9,827 bases of DNA from TH5896 sp050748485 (GCA_050748485.1 JBOGPP010000142.1:1-9827); one strand, 5' to 3'. Counted from the stretch's first letter, positions 1 to 6,115 are shown. Notes: generated by a model from the letters alone, not told the origin. Made by a program: numbers and translations.

Positions 1-372
1 TCAGATGCAACTAATGACAACAACAATGATGCGGATATATCAGCAGGCTCCGAAGATAACACAATTAGCCAAGGAACAGTAGGTCATCAGAACATCGATA
101 ATGTGGACGAGGATTCTCATGCAGCAAACGACAATGACAACATTGCAAATATTGCAAATGATGCAGATGACAATGACGTTGCTCAAGACACAACCCAGGA
201 TATTAATAACGTAGACGACGACTCTGATGCAGACAATGAAAGCACCAACAATGCGGATATAACCAGTGGTAGTGACAGCAACAACGTAGACCAAGATGAA
301 GACCAAGACATTAACGGTTGCAGTGGCGGAAGCACCTGCGGAAATAGTGGCGGAAACAACTCGATCCTCTAA
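1..372 (+). CDS. Acidic Asp/Asn-rich repeat protein, 3' end (5' end outside window)
   Basis: The frame is open from the first base to a TAA at 370-372, giving 123 residues of C-terminal sequence. It is overwhelmingly Asp, Asn, Ser, Ala and Glu, with no hydrophobic core. A degenerate repeat is visible: the Asn-Val-Asp motif recurs at residues 35-37, 71-73 and 95-97 (spacings 36 and 24, multiples of 12), and residues 1-20 resemble residues 75-94. The tail switches to a Gly/Ser/Cys motif (GCSGGSTCGNSGGNNSIL) with two cysteines. Such acidic low-complexity proteins in archaea are usually exported or surface-associated, possibly binding cations; that is inference, and no signal peptide is visible because the start is missing. 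A T-rich run follows at 426-437. A decayed relative with the same Gly-Cys tail lies at 3119-3479, which supports this frame as truly coding. Function unknown. Confidence 0.75.
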   Translation, partial: SDATNDNNNDADISAGSEDNTISQGTVGHQNIDNVDEDSHAANDNDNIANIANDADDNDVAQDTTQDINNVDDDSDADNESTNNADITSGSDSNNVDQDEDQDINGCSGGSTCGNSGGNNSIL

Positions 373-425
373 ACATAGTAGCAAAATACAACATAGAAAG
401 TAACAAAAACAAAGGAAACCAACCC

Positions 426-437
426 TTTCTTTTTTTT
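426..437 (+). terminator. T-rich run after the acidic repeat gene
   Basis: An almost pure T stretch (three T, one C, eight T) lies 54 bases past the stop at 372. Archaeal RNA polymerase commonly terminates at such oligo-T runs without a hairpin. Confidence 0.5.
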
Positions 438-585
438 AAGTAAGTTTAAAGTATTTTATGGAAACTTTCGCTTCTGCTTGTCAAAGTACTAGCATATATA
501 TTTCATTCATACTATAAAGGAGAATAAATCGTCTAATGAACACCAATAATTTCCGAATACAGGTAAACCACTGTGATCGACCAAG

Positions 586-825
586 TCAATTGAAGTAACT
601 CCGAACATATACGCCACCTTCTGCGGCTAATGCTTTTGGCAAGCTCGACGCAATGAGCAAGTTATAACGTTGTCCAATTAACCACAGCGTTGGTTGATTT
701 TCAGATTCAAGGAAAAGAACACAAGGTAATCTGCGATGAGCAATGAGACTTCTTTCCAGTTTAACGCTAAGGGAAATTGAAATAGTGATAAATGGAATGG
801 GCCAGTCTTGCCTCGGTGTCCGCAT
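586..825 (-). CDS. Weak hypothetical ORF or relic
   Basis: An ATG-started frame of 79 codons without stops. The product is mildly hydrophobic with a plausible residue mix and ends in a segment rich in Leu and Ala (LLIASSLPKALAAEGG). A weak AT-rich box (862-873) sits about 40 bases upstream. I recognise no family, and there is no signal peptide or obvious membrane helix. The plus strand here is full of stops; it encodes a short Cys-Pro-His-Cys-Gly stretch near 820, but only in a frame that is closed just upstream. This may be a small real gene, the end of an older decayed gene, or chance. Confidence 0.25.
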   Translation of the reverse strand: MRTPRQDWPIPFITISISLSVKLERSLIAHRRLPCVLFLESENQPTLWLIGQRYNLLIASSLPKALAAEGGVYVRSYFN

Positions 826-1258
826 TGTGGTTGGGGAGTAGGACTAGATTGCCTTGTGTCATTATTTATTCGATTTGGATGTTAAACGCTCTTGTATCTT
901 AGAATTTTGAAAGGGCAACAAGTGCAATAGCAATGTCCGGCTATAGAAATAGCTGTGTTACCTCTTGCGTTTTGAGACATTACTTCAGGAAACCTGAAGG
1001 TCGTCTTTCTGTACGCTTATTTTTTGTTTACGCGTGGATTGACGAACGCTTTAACCGGAGCTGACCCCACAAGTGTACTCGATCTCAGATCCAATTTGAA
1101 CACGTAAGACCTTGACATGAAATCAAAATTCCCGAAACTTAATCGATTAATGTCTTGCAAAAAGCGTCCGCTCACTTCAAATGAACAGACATTAGATCTT
1201 TTCAGCCCAATAAGCAAATCACACGTGATAAGTTCATTCTGATCTGTATTTAACTAGG
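826..1258. other. Region without a supported gene
   Basis: Only short competing frames are present: a plus frame at 903-1064 (43 codons from an ATG at 933), a plus frame at about 1114-1250, and a minus frame at 1017-1217. They overlap each other, and none has a recognisable motif, a signal peptide or a convincing promoter. The stretch may be an old decayed gene, but I cannot assign it. Confidence 0.4.
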
Positions 1259-1683
1259 TCAAGGGAACGGAAGCAAAAAATGTCCATCTTCATCAGAAGT
1301 GTCCTCACTTTTCCCTGGGTCTTCCTTGTTTTCTGTCCTGTCGCCGCTGTCGGCCTGATGTGCGTCACCGTCATCGTTATCACCGTCATCGTTGTCGGTC
1401 ACTCGATTTTCATCACTGATCGAGTCGCTCAGATCTTCGTCCGTTGGAACAATATCAGGAAGTACTAACGGCCTTTCCACCGGTTCAGATCTCAAATTAC
1501 TGGAAATACTATTGGTAGAACCAGAGAATCTATCCGCACATCCAGTCTCGTTGGCGGAAGGTTCACATGCTGGAGTGCTTCCCTGGATTAGATTTGGGGA
1601 GAAAAAATCGTAAAGACCACAGAGAAACTGGCAAACAAGCCCAACCCTAATACTAAATCCCGAGTTTTACCACATGCATTCAT
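1259..1683 (-). pseudogene. Secreted Asp-rich protein, interrupted by one frameshift
   Basis: Two minus-strand frames join into one sensible protein. The first starts at ATG 1683-1681 and encodes a textbook signal peptide: MNACGKTRD followed by a hydrophobic stretch (LVLGLGLFASFSVVFTIF) and Ser-Pro-Gln; it stops at 1588. The second frame, one base off, is open from 1666 down to the TGA at 1259. It encodes a Ser/Thr/Asn-rich linker with two cysteines (GSTPACEPSANETGCADRF), then an Asp-rich region with a doubled DNDDG motif, ending in FLLPFP. Restoring one base near the A6 (1602-1607) and G4 (1596-1599) runs would give a protein of about 141 residues. A TATA-like CTTAAATA (1729-1736) lies about 48 bases upstream. 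The break may be a true mutation, a homopolymer sequencing error or, less likely, programmed slippage. A gene finder would report only the 78-codon fragment from TTG 1495. Function unknown. Confidence 0.6.
1366..1393. repeat. Two 13-base direct repeats, period 15
   Basis: The 13-base unit CACCGTCATCGTT occurs at 1366-1378 and 1381-1393. It encodes, on the minus strand, the doubled Asn-Asp-Asp-Gly segment of the frameshifted secreted protein, so it is an in-frame five-codon duplication. Confidence 0.8.
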
Positions 1684-1728
1684 GAGAGGCATTCATATGC
1701 CCTACTCACCATACAAGGTTCAAATTTC

Positions 1729-1736
1729 TATTTAAG
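1729..1736 (-). promoter_or_regulatory. TATA-like box A for the frameshifted secreted protein
   Basis: CTTAAATA on the minus strand, 46-53 bases upstream of ATG 1683, matches the archaeal box A pattern. The implied leader is about 20 bases. Confidence 0.45.
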
Positions 1737-1971
1737 TTTTTTGGTGCTGGATGGGCTGCGTTAGGTAGATAGATCAAAAGTTATGAATGCTCTTTCTATT
1801 TTATACATCAGCTTTACTACAAAGGAGAACACCATCAGGACTAAATGCGCATGTGTGATCCTTCTACTCCTTATTAATAGGTTAGGAGTACTGCAAAAGC
1901 AGTGGAACAGTGTACTGAAATGAGAAGCTAGGTGCTTTATGGAATCAGGAACAATAATTTAAACCAAATAG

Positions 1972-2366
1972 ATTTCATTTGAAATCGAACCAGTTATTGC
2001 GTTCATCATGGATGAGACTAGGTTACTGGCAGGTTTAGACTATACATGGGTATGGGTTGTAGGCAAAACACTCCATAGGCAAGTTCTTTATACTTATCCT
2101 TTAGAACATAGTTAAATTGCTGGGTGTCGAATCATCCTGAGATTCCTAATTAAAATTTATTGCGCGGACAGTTTACACATATAATTTATGACTCTCGTAC
2201 CACTAATGAGAGCCAAAAAGAGCTTAACTTAACGCTGCAATGACGGGTTTAGATCTCACTTTGTGCATAAGGCTCAGGCTTAATTAGGACAGTAGATATT
2301 CTATCACTAACCTGAGATAGATTGATTTAGAGGTTTCCTGATGATCTAATCCCAGATAAAAACTCG
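1972..2366 (+). pseudogene. Decayed DDE transposase (IS6/IS240-like), catalytic core relic
   Basis: The clearest part is the frame 1972-2115, which reads EPVIAFIMDETRLLAGLDY then TWVWVV and TLHRQVLYTY. Transposases with the DDE_Tnp_IS240-type domain, common in archaea, carry the pattern (V/I)DET.....G..Y.W.W(V/I) around the first catalytic Asp, followed by a stretch similar to the IHR.VLGIY seen here. After the stop at 2113 the similarity seems to continue in other frames: RFLIKIY near 2143, then Thr-Val-Tyr-Thr at 2168-2179, where the family has TVYTDGG with the second catalytic Asp, and DDLIPDKN near 2342-2365, where it has DDYFPCRKN. Stops and frameshifts separate these blocks and the second Asp is lost, so the element is dead. 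No terminal inverted repeats were recognised. The family call rests on memory of the motif; the core block is convincing and the later blocks tentative. Confidence 0.55.
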
Positions 2367-2370
2367 GTAA

Positions 2371-2380
2371 CGTATATAAC
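2371..2380 (+). promoter_or_regulatory. TATA box of the secreted Gln/Asn-rich gene
   Basis: CGTATATAAC lies about 40 bases before ATG 2415, giving a leader of roughly 13 bases. Short inverted arms GTAAC (2367-2371) and GTTAC (2383-2387) flank it and could form a small operator, but five-base arms may be chance. The box lies at the end of the decayed transposase, so the promoter may derive from that element. Confidence 0.5.
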
Positions 2381-2414
2381 AGGTTACGCCAATTGTGTAC
2401 ATGCTGCTTTCATA

Positions 2415-2777
2415 ATGAGCAAAGAAGATAGAGGACGCATCCTTGTATTTGTGACAGCAATCTTCTTATTAGTTACTGTCATCTATTCATCTAATCTCTC
2501 TTCTCCGTATTCTGTGTATTCGCAAGAAACGGAAAATGGCACCACTTTTCAAACAAGTACTAGTACAGAATGTGCAGGTATAGGTATAAAATCTGAGAGT
2601 GAAGCGGATACCTTGCTATCTTTGGAGGGGAATAGAATTTCACAAGAGTGCGAACAGATAATTAGTTCTCAAAGTGGTAACAATTCTCGTGCCTCTAACT
2701 ACGCTACAAATAGGGTTCAAATTGACAATGATGTAATTGGAGAAAATAGAATTAACCAGGAATCGAAGCAAAAATAA
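2415..2777 (+). CDS. Small secreted Gln/Asn/Ser-rich protein
   Basis: A 120-residue protein with a positively charged start (MSKEDRGR), one hydrophobic segment at residues 9-25 (ILVFVTAIFLLVTVIYS) and a polar remainder: a signal peptide or N-terminal anchor with an exported domain. The mature part has two cysteines (about residues 53 and 78). Its C-terminal half spaces Gln, Gly and Asn regularly (SSQSGNNSRASNYATNRVQ, then NDVIGENRINQ). This loosely recalls the curlin-type Ser-x5-Gln-x-Gly-x-x-Asn pattern, but the match is imperfect. A TATA-like box and the ATG agree on the start. The coding base composition is more AT-rich than the glycosyltransferase downstream. I do not recognise a named family. 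It is a single-gene unit just after a decayed transposase. Confidence 0.75.
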   Translation: MSKEDRGRILVFVTAIFLLVTVIYSSNLSSPYSVYSQETENGTTFQTSTSTECAGIGIKSESEADTLLSLEGNRISQECEQIISSQSGNNSRASNYATNRVQIDNDVIGENRINQESKQK

Positions 2778-3118
2778 ATAACTAAAATCTTGTGCGTTTG
2801 TTTTGTTGAGCATTATGCCCTTGATAGAATAAATCAATAATCGTCCCCCTCGAACTAAGTCCCATTTCCATTATCCAATTTGCGATTCTACGGAGTTTAT
2901 ATATGTCTCAAGATTTGTCTTAATGAGCATTATACTATTTTGATTGAGTTCCTTTTTCAATGGCAATGTCAGGATGATAAATGCCTTGAATTCGAAGGAT
3001 TACGATTATCCAAATATGTGGTGGCAACGTTATGGAAGATTATTGAAGTCTTTGAGATGCATTTTCTTTTTAGGATCTCATATCAGAGCATATGTCTGAC
3101 CTAGTAAAATTTGGGGAG
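2778..3118. other. Region without a supported gene
   Basis: Two overlapping plus frames, ending at 3104 and 3099, each run about 40-75 codons, and neither has a recognised motif or a good start. The ten bases TGAGCATTAT occur twice, near 2808 and 2923. One of the two frames may be a gene relic, but I cannot decide which. Confidence 0.4.
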
Positions 3119-3479
3119 ATGTCTTATCGTCAGAATAATAAAAGAGGGCGGTCTATTCTATTACTTTTCGCCATCCCCGTTTAGGTCAATGGAAGGGGAA
3201 GCAAGCTCTCAGGCAAATGACGCCGCACAATTTCAATGACAATGGTGCAATCCTGACAAATTGCGATGACAACGGTATTCACCAGGTTCAAGTCAGCACA
3301 TAGATCATGTACTTCGTGACCTTGATGCATGGAACGACGCCGATAACTTTGCATGCAATATCTGATCGCTATGACAACAAAATCAATCAAGATTAATCAC
3401 AAGCAGTACACGGATGTAATCTCGGCAGCGTGCACATTACGACAATAGCGGCGGCAACAGCCCTGAATTTAATCTATAG
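3119..3479 (+). pseudogene. Decayed secreted Asp/Asn-rich protein, relative of the gene at 1-372
   Basis: An ATG at 3119 follows a GGGGAG and opens a signal-peptide-like start (MSYRQNNKRGRSILLLFAIPV) that stops at once. Protein-like pieces then continue in shifting frames: EGEASSQANDAAQFQ, FNDNGAILTNCDDNG, DLDAWNDADNFACN and YDNKINQD. At the end, eight codons at 3412-3435 (G-C-N-L-G-S-V-H) align codon for codon with G-C-S-G-G-S-T-C of the gene at 1-372. After a five-base disruption, 3441-3479 reads DNSGGNSPEFNL and stop, against GNSGGNNSIL and stop. The shared tail plus the Asp/Asn content make descent from the same family likely. At least three frameshifts and several stops show it is dead. 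The SSQAN segment also resembles the start of the mature Cys-Gly-Asn-Gly proteins downstream. Confidence 0.6.
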
Positions 3480-3579
3480 TAAAAACAATAAACTACAAGA
3501 AGTACTAGCATCTTATCTCCTTGTTTTCATTTCATCTCATTTAGGTCAAACGTTTGATCAATCCTATTGTACCAATTGA

Positions 3580-3867
3580 GAAAATAGAGGTAGTGTAGGG
3601 ACTGATAATAATAGAACCTATGTTATAGAAGGTAGATTTCCCCAGATAGGTAACAACCAAATTATGGCTATAATATACGATGAAGTAAAAAATAATCTAG
3701 ATTGGACATAAATTTAAGGACGCAACATCAGATAAGCTGTCCCAAATTCTTTTCCGACAGGTTGAAGGGCAGATGATTGGAACAGCCTATAGAGATCACG
3801 TTTAAAGGCTGCTGAAGTGATAATAAGGCCAAATAATGAGATGAACACAAGAAACACTTGAAGAGAA
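3580..3867 (+). pseudogene. Decayed gene of unknown family
   Basis: Three consecutive stretches read like real protein, each in a different frame. At 3580-3711: GTDNNRTYVIEGRFPQIG, then NNQIMAIIYDEVKNNLDWT and stop. At 3719-3805: DATSDKLSQILFRQVEGQM, then IGTAYRDHV and stop. At about 3803-3865: RLKAAEVIIRPNNEMNTRNT and stop. The fragments have the mixed charged/hydrophobic pattern of a folded soluble domain, unlike the low-complexity genes around them. I do not recognise the family, and the three pieces may come from more than one gene. No intact start is visible. It lies between the decayed Asp/Asn gene and the first Cys-Gly-Asn-Gly gene. Confidence 0.4.
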
Positions 3868-3948
3868 TTCCGATAACAAATTGATATTCTTCATTATTTC
3901 TCACATAAGAAAGATCTGATTAAAGTAAGGGGCCCAGGTAGCTTAATG

Positions 3949-3958
3949 CAGTTAAACA
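3949..3958 (+). promoter_or_regulatory. TATA-like box of the first CGNG protein
   Basis: The AT-rich AGTTAAACAT is centred about 27 bases before ATG 3981, the spacing expected for a leaderless archaeal transcript. Confidence 0.45.
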
Positions 3959-3980
3959 TTATTCTCATTCACTCTATGGA

Positions 3981-4262
3981 ATGCACAGCAAATATGTGGC
4001 AATCGTAGCAGTAATTGCAGCGACGCTCATCGGAGCAACAGCATTCGCAACAACTGACAGCGCATTTGCAGGTGGACATGGACATAAGAAGCACTATGAC
4101 AAGAATCAGGTAATCTCGCAGGCTAATGATTGTGGAAATGGTCTCGCTCCATTAAATGTCGGATGTCAAAACCTTGGCTCTCAAGTTCAAGGCGAGGAGA
4201 ATGCAGTCTCGTTAGCTGCGGATCAAACCTTCCCGCCCGTCAACTTAGATGGCGGAAAGTAA
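3981..4262 (+). CDS. Small secreted protein with Cys-Gly-Asn-Gly core (paralogue A)
   Basis: A 93-residue protein. Residues 1-30 form a clear signal peptide (MHSKYV, a hydrophobic stretch, cleavage likely after DSAFA). The mature part starts with a His-rich segment (GGHGHKKHYDK) that could bind metal, absent from its paralogue. A conserved core follows: SQAN, Cys-Gly-Asn-Gly, APLNVGCQNLGSQ, QG, EN, VSLA, Gln and FPP. Across 46 aligned core positions I count 35 identical to the protein at 5810-6076. The two cysteines may form one disulfide. Gln/Asn/Gly spacing in the core recalls curlin and chaplin surface amyloids, but that is only an analogy. A nearby out-of-frame ATG at 3976 was not used because the signal peptide fixes the frame. 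A run of eight T follows 18 bases after the stop. Function unknown; likely cell-surface or matrix. Confidence 0.9.
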   Translation: MHSKYVAIVAVIAATLIGATAFATTDSAFAGGHGHKKHYDKNQVISQANDCGNGLAPLNVGCQNLGSQVQGEENAVSLAADQTFPPVNLDGGK

Positions 4263-4279
4263 AAAAAATCCCGATTCAA

Positions 4280-4287
4280 TTTTTTTT
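4280..4287 (+). terminator. Oligo-T terminator of CGNG paralogue A
   Basis: Eight consecutive T residues 18 bases past the stop codon, typical of an archaeal oligo-T termination signal. The gene therefore seems to be transcribed alone. Confidence 0.6.
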
Positions 4288-4425
4288 GTTCGACTGTAGT
4301 TGATGACGGAACTAAATTAAGTTAAAGATAGGAATGTAATGATATCGTAAATATGCGTAAAATGGTCTGTCTCACAGACTGAAGCTAAATCGCCAAGGGT
4401 TTTCTGACCATGTTCTAGCAACAGA

Positions 4426-4588
4426 AATGTATATAGTCAACGACAGTGATGACGTCCACGCAGTTCAATTAGCTGGCCGTTGTACACCAAATCCGATGGT
4501 AACCCTACCGCAGGCAGAGACAATGACAACGGTACAGTACTAGACAGGAGTAACGAATTGGAAGACTAAGACGCTGATAACATTTAGC
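4426..4588 (+). pseudogene. Probable relic of an Asp/Asn-rich secreted protein
   Basis: A short frame from ATG near 4427 reads MYIVNDSDDVHAVQLAGRC and soon stops; a neighbouring frame then reads GRDNDNGTVLDRSNELED, stop, DADNI, stop. Composition resembles the protein at 1-372, and the bases GACAATGACAAC occur in both. No signal peptide or conserved tail was found, so this is weaker than the relic at 3119-3479 and could be a chance resemblance. Confidence 0.35.
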
Positions 4589-4626
4589 TCTCACAGAGAT
4601 GAGCATAAAAAGAGTGCGTGACGTCC

Positions 4627-4655
4627 GATTCTTTTCTTAATATCTTTTAAGAATC
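4627..4655. other. AT-rich hairpin
   Basis: Arms GATTCTT (4627-4633) and AAGAATC (4649-4655) are perfectly complementary over seven bases, with a 15-base AT-rich loop. It may mark a transcript end downstream of the minus-strand gene at 4891-5217, or be chance. Confidence 0.35.
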
Positions 4656-4890
4656 AAAATAACAGCTAATTATATTGTGAATAACAGGATGCTGCATTCT
4701 TTCAGCCATTAAATTTCTTACCAAGGGAAATCATGATCATTTATCAAGAACACAAATTTATCTTGCTCATCAAAGTAACTATAGAAAAATTAGAGTTGCA
4801 AGGATTCCCAGAGCAACTACCTATAGATGTTGTTGGCAGGCTCACATTCAAGCCATTAATTGCTAATACTTGCCTGTTAGTTTGTTCAAA

Positions 4891-5217
4891 TCATTTAGTT
4901 CTGGAATATATTAGCCTATCGATTCTATCTTTTATAGAATCATTACTCGATAGATCATTTTCATTCGAATTACTCGTGCTATTTTCATTACTAGATGGTG
5001 GAACACTCAGGATGTCTGAAGTATCTGTCGGCATCGTAGTGCATTCACCTTCAAAGCATTCTGTCTTTTTACAAGGTCGGTTATCGGTGCATGTTATGGA
5101 AGTGCTTTCATCTTTGGCAATCACAAAGGATTGAATCCCGGTTAGAGTCCCGACACAAACTATCATGGTAAGCACACAACTGCTTAATATTTTTCGGTTT
5201 GATGACTTCGTATCCAA
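4891..5217 (-). CDS. Secreted Ser/Asn-rich protein with four-cysteine motif
   Basis: A 108-residue protein. The TTG start at 5217 gives a good signal peptide: positive MDTKSSNRK, then a hydrophobic core (LSSCVLTMIVCVGTLTGI), then a polar mature domain. The mature part carries a compact cysteine cluster, ITCTDNRPCKKTECFEGEC (C-x5-C-x4-C-x4-C), followed by a Ser/Asn/Glu-rich tail (SSNENSTSNSNENDLSS) and a charged end. The cluster suggests disulfides or metal binding, and the tail a flexible surface linker. The TTG is supported by a TATA-like box at 5241-5249, placing transcription start near the codon (leaderless); the only ATG (5166) would remove the positive residues of the signal. An eight-base perfect hairpin, arms 4921-4928 and 4934-4941, lies inside the last codons. 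The opposite-strand frame is its shadow. Function unknown. Confidence 0.78.
   Translation of the reverse strand: MDTKSSNRKILSSCVLTMIVCVGTLTGIQSFVIAKDESTSITCTDNRPCKKTECFEGECTTMPTDTSDILSVPPSSNENSTSNSNENDLSSNDSIKDRIDRLIYSRTK
4921..4941. other. Perfect hairpin within the 3' end of the Cys-motif gene
   Basis: Arms GATTCTAT (4921-4928) and ATAGAATC (4934-4941) enclose a five-base loop. A wider pair, CTATCGA (4917-4923) and TCGATAG (4947-4953), partly overlaps it and could compete. It may protect the transcript end or help stop transcription. Confidence 0.5.
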
Positions 5218-5227
5218 TACGTTATAA

Positions 5228-5446
5228 CTAGAGGTGAATTGATATAACTGGGTTACTCGTCTTATTTCGGGGAGATGGTAACCGTAGTTTTGAGAATTCC
5301 AAAGTTACAAGAATTTCTACTTCCAATTTTTCAGGCACATTGTAGACAAAATAGCAATTAATTCCAGGTATCAAGGATTCTGATATGTCGATGCCGGTTG
5401 TAACGATTCTAAGGAATGGAGTGAGATTCATTAATGTAGAAATCAA
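5228..5446 (-). CDS. Weak hypothetical ORF
   Basis: A 72-codon minus-strand frame from TTG 5446, or from the in-frame ATG five codons on, to a TAG at 5228. The residue mix is protein-like (TTGIDISESLIPGINCYFVY, then EKLEVEILVTLEFSK). There is no signal peptide or recognised motif, no clear TATA box upstream, and the promoter of the next gene lies inside it. It could be a small gene, a relic or chance. Confidence 0.25.
   Translation of the reverse strand: MISTLMNLTPFLRIVTTGIDISESLIPGINCYFVYNVPEKLEVEILVTLEFSKLRLPSPRNKTSNPVISIHL
5241..5249 (-). promoter_or_regulatory. TATA-like box supporting a TTG start
   Basis: AGTTATATC on the minus strand is centred about 28 bases upstream of the TTG at 5217, so the message would begin at or next to the start codon. 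Confidence 0.5.
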
Positions 5447-5809
5447 CTGACCAATAACTAGATTCTAATAGGGAAAAATTCTAACTCTTACACTATATAT
5501 CAAGTACTGTGTAATGTATAACACTATTATTGTATACAGAAATTATAGAACCTTGGGTGGGGCCCTATTTATTATAACGTATCTCGTAGAATATGGTTCC
5601 ATTTTCATAATGGAGGATCACGACTTGAACATACGAACCAAAGTACATTGATCTGACCATAGACAACCGGATAACGGTTCTTTTGTAGGTGAAGGCATTG
5701 ATAAAACAATCATTGCTCCTTAGTTCTCATAGAATATATATCAGATTTAACTAATCGCCCAAACCTGATTAATTCAAATAAGCAAAGTTTACGCCCACTA
5801 TACTGATAT
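5447..5809. other. Intergenic region before CGNG paralogue B
   Basis: AT-rich with only short interrupted frames, for example one with an ATG at about 5612 that stops after 13 codons. Small inverted repeats are present, such as AACCG/CGGTT around 5664-5678. No gene or RNA is recognised. An AT-rich element (TTCAAATA, 5773-5780) about 33 bases before ATG 5810 is the best promoter candidate. Confidence 0.4.
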
Positions 5810-6076
5810 ATGAACACCAAACATTTGTTAATTGTCGCAATGATGGCTGCAATGTTAGTTGGGACTACGGCACTTGCAACGACAGAAAGCGCTTTCGCAA
5901 CCTATGGAAAAAGTCAAGCTACGTCACAAGCAAATGCTTGCGGAAATGGGGTTGCACCACTGAACGTAGGATGCCAAAATCTAGGCTCTCAAATTCAGGG
6001 AGATGAGAATGGGGTATCGTTAGCTGGAAACCAGGCTTTTCCCCCAATCGACCTAAACGGTGACGACAAAAAGTAA
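5810..6076 (+). CDS. Small secreted protein with Cys-Gly-Asn-Gly core (paralogue B)
   Basis: An 88-residue protein and close paralogue of the gene at 3981-4262. It has a signal peptide (MNTKHLL, a hydrophobic stretch, cleavage likely after ESAFA). A short mature start (TYGKSQAT) lacks the His-rich segment of its relative. The same core follows: SQAN, Cys-Gly-Asn-Gly, APLNVGCQNLGSQ, QG, EN, VSLA, Gln, FPP, and an acidic/lysine end (DDKK). Two cysteines are conserved. Most substitutions between the copies are conservative (Val/Ile, Asp/Glu, Asn/Asp), which suggests selection on the protein rather than drift. A T-rich run at 6093-6115 begins 17 bases after the stop. The two copies are 1.5 kb apart with a minus-strand gene between them, so they are separate units. 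Function unknown; a secreted structural or surface role is inferred. Confidence 0.9.
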   Translation: MNTKHLLIVAMMAAMLVGTTALATTESAFATYGKSQATSQANACGNGVAPLNVGCQNLGSQIQGDENGVSLAGNQAFPPIDLNGDDKK

Positions 6077-6092
6077 CAAGAAATAAGCCACC

Positions 6093-6115
6093 TTCTTTTT
6101 TTATTTTTTATTTTT
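6093..6115 (+). terminator. T-rich terminator of CGNG paralogue B
   Basis: A 23-base stretch that is almost all T, starting 17 bases beyond the stop. A nine-base inverted repeat, AATAAGCCA (6082-6090) and TGGCTTATT (6154-6162), brackets the run. Confidence 0.6.

Noticed and set aside
40..384. 114-codon minus-strand frame opposite the acidic repeat gene
   Set aside because: It is the antisense shadow of Asp/Asn codons, giving an artificial Val/Ile/Cys-rich chain; the plus frame has a related gene relic and a sensible tail.
793..882. Cys-Pro-His-Cys-Gly zinc-ribbon-like stretch on the plus strand
   Set aside because: The frame has a stop just upstream (778-780), no second Cys pair at normal spacing, and it lies opposite the longer minus ORF.
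1017..1217. 66-codon minus-strand frame
   Set aside because: No motif, no clear promoter, and it competes with plus-strand frames of similar quality; described only as unsupported sequence.
1280..1613. Two plus-strand frames opposite the frameshifted secreted protein
   Set aside because: They are shadows of the minus-strand Asp-rich coding sequence, whose signal peptide and TATA box decide the strand.
4733..5134. 133-codon plus-strand frame
   Set aside because: Most of it is the shadow of the minus-strand secreted protein, which has a signal peptide and a cysteine motif.
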